A DNA stretch of 64,000 bases from JAWKIW01 sp046331175. GTDB lineage: Bacteria > Actinomycetota > Acidimicrobiia > Acidimicrobiales > Acidimicrobilacustridaceae. The position numbers and the translations under genes are program-made. Of the stretch, positions 58,701 to 64,000 are shown piece after piece; the stretch's first letter is position 1, and the number at the start of each line of letters is the position of its first letter. The notes under the pieces were generated by a model. That model saw only the letters and a list, made by a program, of their open reading frames with translations, was not told the origin of the DNA and made no database searches. Where the stretch lies: assembly GCA_046331175.1 (NCBI GenBank), contig JAXLRI010000003.1, forward strand, positions 662,048 to 726,047, in the 5' to 3' direction.

Positions 58701-59093
58701 ACCTGCAACGGCGTGCCGGTGCCCCTGCGCCCGACCGAGACGGTCGGCGCCCACGTGGCGGGCGTCCGCTACCGCGCCTGGCAGCCGCCGTCGGCGCTGC
58801 ACCCCACGATCCCCGTGCACGCGCCCCTCGTGTTCGACGTGGTCGACCGCTGGACCGGCCGCAGCCTCGGTGGGTGCACGTACCACGTCAGCCATCCCGG
58901 CGGCCGGGCCTACGACACCTTCCCCGTGAACGCCAACGAGGCCGAGGCCCGGCGGGCGGCGCGCTTCTGGGCCCACGGCCACACGCCCGGTCCCCTCCCC
59001 GACACCGCGGTCGCCCCGCCGGTGGTCGACCCCGAATACCCTTGGACGCTCGACCTGCGCCGCCATCCGGGGGCGCAACGAGACGGGGGGTGA
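55755..59093 (+). CDS. Large transglutaminase-like/DUF2126 protein
   Basis: A 1,112-aa protein of usual family length. The N-terminal 290 residues are a transglutaminase-like fold: catalytic Cys in AKAIGSCRDSAWLLVDLLRR, His in TEDFTDLHAWTEVYLPGAGW and Asp in GLDPTSGLFAGEGHIP. The rest is DUF2126 (DVRLTMGGEPTFVSVDDLEA; QHGQGKWYPGEPLPRWLLGL; HHPSLSYLFSGRFIGPTSQA). No signal peptide. It probably hydrolyses or transfers amide bonds on the peptide product of the ATP-grasp enzymes. ATG 55755 lies 35 nt after the alpha-E stop. Confidence 0.93.
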   Translation: MSIHVAIEHRTTYRFDRAVGIAPHVVRLRPAPHCRTPIEAYSLHVEPGSHFCNWQQDPFGNHLARYVFPEPARELSFTVDLVADMTVINPFDFFIDEEAAHWPFTYDEALARDLSPYLATGTGGPLVDAWLAEVERPEAGADGPTTIDFLVELNRRLHGDVAYTVRMEPGVQTPEATLAKAIGSCRDSAWLLVDLLRRLGLAARFVSGYLVQLTADVEALDGPSGPTEDFTDLHAWTEVYLPGAGWVGLDPTSGLFAGEGHIPLACTPEPATAAPITGATEPAEVEFEFSNVVRRFREDPRVTKPLSDEQWDAVVALGRAVDRELEAGDVRLTMGGEPTFVSVDDLEAEEWTTAADGPQKRRAAAILARCLFADWAPGGIVQHGQGKWYPGEPLPRWLLGLHWRLDGVPLWRDASLLAHPADPAEPPASLDDARRLASALGERLALPGDTAFDAIEDAEHAAWVTSTLPPDVEPPAPPTGAVAVVLPLHHDDRADRWATSRWTFRRGACVLVPGDSPAGLRLPLSSLPHIEERPAVGDRSPFEPRVDLGPHPSETPPAPEVDRAAGDPTEADDEVPPTALVLQVRDDHLHAFLPPTRDLEHLVVLLAALEDAAAATRRPLVLEGYPPPADHRLRSVSLAPDPGVLEVNVAPARDWDELVATTTSLYEHARHARLATETFDLDGHHTGTGGGNHLTLGGPTAADSPLLRRPDLLRSLVTYWQHHPSLSYLFSGRFIGPTSQAPRVDEARHEALHELEIAFARIDGLSRDGDAAPAAPGSADLGPPVDPEEVPPEITPPWLVDRLLRHLLVDLTGNTHRAEFCIDKLFSPDSDRGRLGLVELRGFEMPPHPRMALLQALLVRSLVAWFWREPYRRPLRRWGTELHDRFLLPFGVEADLHEVLDDLGRAGFAIDPTWFAPFVEFRFPRLGTVEVGGSRLSIRAAIEPWFTLGEETAAAATARYVDSSVERLQVLVDGLDLDRCGVTCNGVPVPLRPTETVGAHVAGVRYRAWQPPSALHPTIPVHAPLVFDVVDRWTGRSLGGCTYHVSHPGGRAYDTFPVNANEAEARRAARFWAHGHTPGPLPDTAVAPPVVDPEYPWTLDLRRHPGAQRDGG

Positions 59094-59158
59094 GCGAGGT
59101 GGAGCGCCGGCCGGCCGACCAGGCGGACCATCCCGATCCCGGCGGCGGGCCGCGGTGA
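59090..59158 (+). CDS. Possible 22-aa coupling mini-cistron
   Basis: A GTG-started frame whose start overlaps the upstream stop (GTGA) and whose own stop overlaps the next start (GTGA at 59155). The peptide (MSEVERRPADQADHPDPG and four more residues) has no motif. It may serve only to carry ribosomes between the two long genes. Chance is quite possible. Confidence 0.25.
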   Translation: MSEVERRPADQADHPDPGGGPR

Positions 59159-61749
59159 CGACCACCGCGCCCGCGGGCCTCTTGGCGCGGTACCACCTCC
59201 GTCCCGACGGCCGGGACGAGCTGCTCGCCGCCGACGGCACCATCCGGCCGGCCTGGTCGTCCCTGGCCGCGGCCTTCGAGGAGCTGGGCCAGCTCGAGCT
59301 CGACCACCGAGCCGAGGAGGTCGCCCGCCTGCTGCGCGCCGACGGCGTGACGTACAACGTCTACGGCGACCCGGCCGGGCCGGCCCGGCCGTGGGTGCTC
59401 GACCCGATCCCGTTCGTCATCGGCTCCGACGAGTGGGCGGCGATCGAGACCGGCGTCGCGCAGCGAGCCGAGCTGCTCGACCTCGTGCTGGCCGACCTGT
59501 ACGGGCCGCGCGACCTGATCCGCAAGGGTCTCCTGCCGCCCGAGGTCGTGCACGCCCACCCCGGGTTCCTCCGGCCCGCCGACGGCGTGCGCCTGCCGGT
59601 CGACCAGCAGCTGCGCTCCTACGCCGCCGACCTCGCCCGCGATGCGGACGGCTACGCAGTGGTGCTGGGCGACCTCGCGCAGGCCCCGTCGGGTGCCGGC
59701 TACGCCCTCGAGAACCGCCTGGTGCTGTCCCGGGTGCTGCCGAGCCTGTACCGCGACGCCGAGGTCCACCGCCTCGCCCCCTTCTTCCGGGCGCTGCGCG
59801 GCTCGCTGACCGCCGCCGCGCCTCCCGGGGTCGACGACCCCCGGGTGGTCGTCCTCACCCCCGGCCCGTTCAACGAGACCTACTTCGAGCACGCCTACCT
59901 CGCCAGCTCGCTCGGCTACCCGTTGGTCGAGGGCGCCGACCTGACCGTGCGCGAGGGCCGGGTGTGGCTGCGCTCGCTGGGCGGCCTCGAGCAGGTCCAC
60001 GTCGTCCTGCGCCGCGTCGACGGCTGGTACTGCGACCCGCTCGAGCTTCGCCCCGACTCCCAGCTGGGCGTCCCCGGCCTCATCGAGGCCGCCCGCCGCG
60101 GGACGGTGTCGATCGTCAACCCCGTCGGCGCCGCCGTGCTCGAGAACGCCGGCCTGCTGCCGTTCCTGCCCGACCTCGCCCACAAGCTGCTCGGCGAGGC
60201 CCTGCTGCTCCCCCAGGCCACCACCTGGTGGTGCGGCGACGACCGTGGCCGCTCCCACGTGCTCGCCCACCTCGAGCACCTCGTGGTGAAGACGCTGCAC
60301 CGCCGACCACGGGGCCTGCACTCGCTGTTCGGGGCCGACCTGTCGCTCGCCGAGCGCGAGGAGCTGGCCCGCCGCATCGAGGCGACGCCGCACCTGTTCG
60401 TCGGCCAGGAGGTCCTGCAGGCGTCGACCACCCCCTCGTTGGCGCTCACCGGCATCGAGCCGCGCGCCGTCGTCCTGCGCTCGTTCGCGGTGGCCCGCGA
60501 CGGGTCGTGGGCCGTCATGCCCGGTGGCTTGGCCCGGGTGGCGCCCGACGCCGACACCGCCGTGGTCACCAACCAGGCCGGCGCCCTGTCCAAGGACGTC
60601 TGGGTGCTCGCCAGCGAGCCCGAGGGGGGCGGCGGGTTCTGGCTGCAGAGCGGGCCCGGCGTCGAGGCCACCGACCCCGCCGCCCTGCCCTCCCGAGCCG
60701 CCGAGAACCTCTTCTGGCTGGGCCGCTACGCCGAGCGGGCCGAGGACGCGGTCCGCCTCGTGCGCGGCGTGCTCGACCGCCGCAACGAGTTCGAGGGCGG
60801 TGTCACGCCGGCGGGCACCGAGTGCCTCGACGGCCTGCTCGAGGCGCTCACCCACCTCACCGCGACCTACCCCGGGTTCGTCGGGCCCGGCGGGGCCGAC
60901 CGCCGGCAGCAGCCCGAGGCCGAGCTGGTCTCGGTCGTCGCCGACGGCGACCGGCCCGGCTCCCTGCAGCACTCCCTGGCCGCCCTGCTGACGGTGGCCA
61001 ACGCCGTGCGCGACCAGCTGTCGGTCGACACCTGGTTGGCCGTGAACGACCTCGAACGGGTCCTCGACCCGCTGCGCCGGCCCGGGCCCGATCCCCAGGC
61101 CGACCTGCAGGTCGCCCTCGACCACACCATGACCAGCCTGCTCGCCCTGGCCGGCCTCGCCACCGAGTCCATGGTGCGCGACCCCGGCTGGGCGTTCATG
61201 GACGCCGGCCGCCGGATCGAACGGGCGCTCGGTCTGGCCTCGCTGCTGCGGTCGGCGCTCGTGCCCGTCCGGGGGACGGCCGCCGAGAGCCTGATGCTCG
61301 AGTCCGTCCTGGTGGCGGCCGAGTCGATCATCACCTACCGCCGGCGCTACCGGTCCCAGGCCCAGGTCGAGACGCTCCTCGACCTGCTGCTCCTCGACGA
61401 GCGCAACCCGCGCTCGGTGGCGTTCCAGCTGGCCCGCCTCGAAGACGACATCGCCGACCTGCCCCGCCCCGACGGCCACCGGCTCAGCCCCGAGGAGCGG
61501 GCCCTCGTCGAGGTGTCCTCCCACGTCCGCCTCGCCGACTCGGCCCTGCTGTCCCGGCCCGCCGAGGGCACCGGCTGGCGGGCCGACCTCGCCGTGTTCC
61601 TCGACGGCCTCGACGTCGGCCTGCGACGGCTGTCCGACGCCCTCGAAGCCGGTCACTTCACCCACCTGCAGCTGCAGCCGCTGGCCACCGTGCTCGAGGC
61701 CACCCCCGCCGGCCGTCCCGTCGACCTCGGACCACTGGACCTCTCGTGA
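59155..61749 (+). CDS. Fused circularly permuted ATP-grasp / alpha-E protein
   Basis: An 864-aa fusion. Residues 1-490 are CP_ATPgrasp (YNVYGDPAGPARPWVLDPIP; VVLTPGPFNETYFEHAYLAS; a late VVTNQAGALSKDVWVLASEP), and residues from about 515 are alpha-E (LPSRAAENLFWLGRYAERAE; LDLLLLDERNPRSVAFQLAR). It repeats in one chain what 53257 and 54754 encode separately. In this copy the glycine loop reads VVKTLHRRPRGLHSLFGADL, not GGYGIFVG, so activity may differ. GTG 59155 overlaps a mini-frame's stop. Coupled to the small transglutaminase by a 4-bp overlap. Confidence 0.93.
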   Translation: MTTTAPAGLLARYHLRPDGRDELLAADGTIRPAWSSLAAAFEELGQLELDHRAEEVARLLRADGVTYNVYGDPAGPARPWVLDPIPFVIGSDEWAAIETGVAQRAELLDLVLADLYGPRDLIRKGLLPPEVVHAHPGFLRPADGVRLPVDQQLRSYAADLARDADGYAVVLGDLAQAPSGAGYALENRLVLSRVLPSLYRDAEVHRLAPFFRALRGSLTAAAPPGVDDPRVVVLTPGPFNETYFEHAYLASSLGYPLVEGADLTVREGRVWLRSLGGLEQVHVVLRRVDGWYCDPLELRPDSQLGVPGLIEAARRGTVSIVNPVGAAVLENAGLLPFLPDLAHKLLGEALLLPQATTWWCGDDRGRSHVLAHLEHLVVKTLHRRPRGLHSLFGADLSLAEREELARRIEATPHLFVGQEVLQASTTPSLALTGIEPRAVVLRSFAVARDGSWAVMPGGLARVAPDADTAVVTNQAGALSKDVWVLASEPEGGGGFWLQSGPGVEATDPAALPSRAAENLFWLGRYAERAEDAVRLVRGVLDRRNEFEGGVTPAGTECLDGLLEALTHLTATYPGFVGPGGADRRQQPEAELVSVVADGDRPGSLQHSLAALLTVANAVRDQLSVDTWLAVNDLERVLDPLRRPGPDPQADLQVALDHTMTSLLALAGLATESMVRDPGWAFMDAGRRIERALGLASLLRSALVPVRGTAAESLMLESVLVAAESIITYRRRYRSQAQVETLLDLLLLDERNPRSVAFQLARLEDDIADLPRPDGHRLSPEERALVEVSSHVRLADSALLSRPAEGTGWRADLAVFLDGLDVGLRRLSDALEAGHFTHLQLQPLATVLEATPAGRPVDLGPLDLS

Positions 61750-62630
61750 ACTACCGGATCCGGCACACCACGACCTACCGGTACGAGACGCCGGTGAGCC
61801 TGTCCTACAGCGAGGCGCGGGTGCTGCCCCGGTCGCTGCCCCACCAGTCGGTGCGCTTCACCGAGCTGGTGGTCGACCCGGCGCCGGCCGACGAGCGGGA
61901 GCGGCTCGACTTCTTCGGCAACCGGGTCGCCCACTTCAGCCTCGAGGGGACCCACCGGCAGCTCACGGTGTCGGCCACGAGCATCGTCGAGATCGTCCCC
62001 ACCAGCCGCCGACCGGCCGTCGACGACGACCAGCCCTGGGAGCAGGCCCGGGCGGAGCTCCGGTCGAGCGCCGACCCCGAGGTCATCGCGGCCCGCCAGT
62101 TCGCCCTGGCCTCGCCCCTCGTCGCCCCCGATCCCGGCCTCGAGGCCTACGCCATGCCCTCGTTCCCACCGGGTCGCCCGCTCGGCGAGGCGGCCGCCGA
62201 CCTCGCCCACCGCATCCACGAGGACTTCGCCTACGAGCCGGGCGCCACCACCATCTCGACCCACGTGGCCGAGGTGCTGGCCCGCCGGCAGGGCGTGTGC
62301 CAGGACTTCGCCCACGTCGCCCTGGGCTGCCTGCGCTCGCTCGGCTTGGCCGCCCGCTACGTGAGCGGCTACCTCGAGACGGTCCCACCCGAGGGCGCCG
62401 AGCGCCTCGTCGGCGTCGACGCGTCCCACGCGTGGCTGTCGGTGCACCTCCCGGGGTCGGGGTGGCTCGACGTCGACCCCACCAACGACCAGATCCCCGA
62501 CGAGCGCTACATCACCACCGCGTGGGGTCGCGACTACGGCGACGTCACGCCGCTCAAGGGCGTCGTCTTCAACGACGGCGGCGACCAGGAGCTGACCGTC
62601 GCCGTCGACGTGGAGCGCCTCGAGCGCTGA
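61746..62630 (+). CDS. Transglutaminase-like protein, small type
   Basis: A 294-aa cytosolic transglutaminase/protease-like protein. An N-terminal beta domain (YRIRHTTTYRYETPVSLSYS) precedes the papain-like core: Cys in ARRQGVCQDFAHVALGCLRS, His in VDASHAWLSVHLPGSGWLDV and Asp in DVDPTNDQIPDERYI. It has its full triad. The GTG start overlaps the stop of the fused ATP-grasp/alpha-E gene by 4 bp, so the two are made together. Last gene of the operon. Confidence 0.94.
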   Translation: MNYRIRHTTTYRYETPVSLSYSEARVLPRSLPHQSVRFTELVVDPAPADERERLDFFGNRVAHFSLEGTHRQLTVSATSIVEIVPTSRRPAVDDDQPWEQARAELRSSADPEVIAARQFALASPLVAPDPGLEAYAMPSFPPGRPLGEAAADLAHRIHEDFAYEPGATTISTHVAEVLARRQGVCQDFAHVALGCLRSLGLAARYVSGYLETVPPEGAERLVGVDASHAWLSVHLPGSGWLDVDPTNDQIPDERYITTAWGRDYGDVTPLKGVVFNDGGDQELTVAVDVERLER

Positions 62631-62636
62631 GGGTCC

Positions 62637-62642
62637 TACGCT
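62637..62642 (+). promoter_or_regulatory. Leaderless-type -10 (TACGCT)
   Basis: TACGCT ends 6 nt before ATG 62649 and lies 7 nt after the transglutaminase stop, so this gene has its own promoter. Confidence 0.55.
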
Positions 62643-62648
62643 GCGGCC

Positions 62649-63425
62649 ATGGCCGGCGAGGACGAGGACGCCAACGACGCGGCCGCCGACGCGACCGATG
62701 GCGTCGGTGCGCCGGGCGCGCCGGCGGCGTCGGACGGATCATCCGGCCGGCGGCCCCGCTTCCCGCGCGACACGGTCGAGTTCAACCGGATCATCAACCT
62801 GTCCGATGGGGTGGCGGCCATCGCCCTCACGCTGCTCGTCCTCACCCTCGACGTCCCGACGCCCAGCGGCCCCACCAAGTCGGCGGACATGGGCGCGCTG
62901 CTCGACGGCCTGGGCACGCCGATCTTCGCCTTCTGCCTCTCCTTCGTCATCATCGCCTCGAGCTGGTACGGCCACCACCGCTTCGTGGCCAGCCTGCGCG
63001 GCCTCGACGCCGCCATGGTCACGTGGAACTTCGCGTACCTGTTCTGCCTGGTGGTGGTGCCCTTCGCCTCCGACCTCGTCGGCACCTACGGCGACAACCC
63101 GTCGGCGGTGGCCATCTACGCGGCGATCATGGCGTCGCTCTACCTGGTGGGCGTCCCCGGCTACGAGCTGGCCCGCGCCCGCGGGCTGCTGGCCGAGGAC
63201 AAGGCGCGCGACGAGCTGATCTGGACCCGCGTCAGCCAGGTGATCCCCGGGCTGTGCTTCCTCGCGTCGGTGCCGCTGGTCATGGTCACCCAGGAGACGA
63301 GGGTGGGCTACTGGACCTGGGTGGCCATCTGGCCGCTCAGCACCTTCGCCGAGCACCGGCGGCGCCGCATCGCCACCGGCGAGGGCGGCAGCGGCGACGC
63401 CGCCAAGCACCACGCCGGCTTCTGA
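62649..63425 (+). CDS. TMEM175/DUF1211-type channel protein
   Basis: A 258-aa membrane protein. The first TM segment, FNRIINLSDGVAAIALTLLV, is the TMEM175 family signature that lines the pore; five more hydrophobic segments follow (IFAFCLSFVIIASSWYGHHR; FAYLFCLVVVPFASDLVGTY; YAAIMASLYLVGVPGYELAR; VIPGLCFLASVPLVMV; a last around WTWVAIWPL). Bacterial members conduct K+ or related cations. The N-terminal 40 residues are acidic/Ala/Gly-rich. ATG set by TACGCT at leaderless spacing. Confidence 0.88.
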   Translation: MAGEDEDANDAAADATDGVGAPGAPAASDGSSGRRPRFPRDTVEFNRIINLSDGVAAIALTLLVLTLDVPTPSGPTKSADMGALLDGLGTPIFAFCLSFVIIASSWYGHHRFVASLRGLDAAMVTWNFAYLFCLVVVPFASDLVGTYGDNPSAVAIYAAIMASLYLVGVPGYELARARGLLAEDKARDELIWTRVSQVIPGLCFLASVPLVMVTQETRVGYWTWVAIWPLSTFAEHRRRRIATGEGGSGDAAKHHAGF

Positions 63426-63442
63426 ACGGTCCGGACGCGTGG

Positions 63443-63459
63443 TGGCGCGCGACGCGCCA
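63443..63459. terminator. Hairpin after the TMEM175 gene
   Basis: TGGCGCG-CGA-CGCGCCA, a perfect 7-bp stem, 17 nt after the stop at 63425. No U-tract. Confidence 0.45.
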
Positions 63460-63534
63460 AGATCCGCGCTCGTGGCGTTCAGATCGCGTTAAGAGGGTGC
63501 CCTCGTCGGCGGTGCCGTGCCTCTGCTACGGCCG

Positions 63535-64000
63535 GTGACCATCACGCCCACTCGCACGCCTCCGGTCTGGCCGGCCCGGACCGGCCCCGCTCGCCCCGAC
63601 GAGCCGTTGGCGCCCGACGGCCGCTGGCCACGCTGGACCCGCCTGACCATCGACCGCTCGCCGTCGGCCAAGAAGGACCAGGTCGCCCTGTGGCGGGAGC
63701 TGCGGCGGCAGGGCGCGCTGAAGCTCGACGCCGGGACCTGGGCCGTCGGCCACGCCCCCGATGGCTCGATGCCCCTCGACCGGGCCATCGAGCTGCTCGA
63801 CGCCACCGGCGGCCGCGCCAGCTGGGCCGAGGCCGACGGCGCCGACGAGGACCGGGCGCTGCGCCAGGCGTGCCGGCGGGTGTGGACCGACCTGCACGTC
63901 GAGGTGGACCAGCTCGAAGAAGACGCGGCGCTCGGGGAGCTCGACCCGGCCGCCGCGTGGGACGAAGCCGATCGCCTCCGCCTGGCCTACGCCGACGGGT
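63535..64000 (+). CDS. ChrB-like N-terminal domain protein, 3' end missing
   Basis: Open to the right edge (155 codons seen). After a Pro-rich start comes RWTRLTIDRSPSAKKDQVAL then WRELRRQGALKLDAGTWAVG, the pattern of the ChrB N-terminal domain (a PaaX-like fold used in chromate-resistance regulators); CRRVWTDLHVEVDQLEEDAA follows. No ChrA is visible. GTG 63535 is assumed; an in-frame GTG at 63517 is an alternative. The full domain set and function cannot be judged from the fragment. Confidence 0.65.
   Translation, partial: MTITPTRTPPVWPARTGPARPDEPLAPDGRWPRWTRLTIDRSPSAKKDQVALWRELRRQGALKLDAGTWAVGHAPDGSMPLDRAIELLDATGGRASWAEADGADEDRALRQACRRVWTDLHVEVDQLEEDAALGELDPAAAWDEADRLRLAYADG

Overview
The window is very GC-rich DNA (visibly about 70% or more; not computed), densely coded, with frequent GTG starts, many 4-bp GTGA overlaps between genes and no stretch over 300 bases without a gene. 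This, together with LCP, ROK, F420-type oxidoreductase-like, Tat-exported and MatB-type proteins, points to an actinomycete. The flavour (CASTOR/POLLUX-type channel, CIA30 lipoprotein, DUF1214, ABA4-like, sulfotransferase) suggests Acidimicrobiia such as Iamiaceae or relatives, but that rank is inference. No rRNA, tRNA, CRISPR array, insertion sequence or prophage was seen.

Layout. 1-5 kb: an acyltransferase-3/SGNH enzyme cut by the left edge, a membrane-anchored esterase, a 74-aa orphan, a matrixin-like protease and an alpha/beta hydrolase. 5-10 kb: a xylose/xyloside locus, with a cytosolic GH3 glycosidase divergent from xylA and a ROK repressor. 10-19 kb: an F420-type oxidoreductase-like protein, an ABM protein, MatB, an LCP cell-wall ligase, a K+-channel-like protein, a GH44 lipoprotein and a DUF5685 protein with an extraordinary cysteine tail. 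19-28 kb: a 1,234-aa secreted M23 peptidase with propeller-type repeats, then a glycosyltransferase operon.

28.0-33.6 kb (minus strand) holds the most unusual feature: a tight seven-gene operon of a MauE-like protein, a MauD-like thioredoxin, a possible 24-aa membrane peptide, a multi-pass membrane protein, an orphan 164-aa protein, a Tat-exported methylamine-dehydrogenase-light-chain-like domain fused to a seven-repeat beta-propeller, and a GH76 glycosidase. It has the maturation genes expected for a tryptophan-tryptophylquinone (TTQ) type protein but no dehydrogenase heavy chain in the window.

33.6-53 kb is mostly housekeeping: an FtsX-type ABC exporter, PEP synthase, DEAD-box helicase, APH/P-loop kinase fusion, ABA4-like protein, sulfotransferase, DUF1214, an orphan family-5 solute-binding lipoprotein, a CIA30 lipoprotein, a frameshifted Tat-exported protein and class I fumarase. 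53.2-62.6 kb is a five-gene operon of circularly permuted ATP-grasp, alpha-E and transglutaminase proteins, present as a split set followed by a fused set. A TMEM175-type channel and a ChrB-like protein cut by the right edge end the window.

A pattern across the window is a TANNNT hexamer 6-8 nt before the start codon of many first-in-operon genes, the signature of leaderless transcription; internal genes rely on Shine-Dalgarno sites or stop/start overlaps. I used this to choose several starts.
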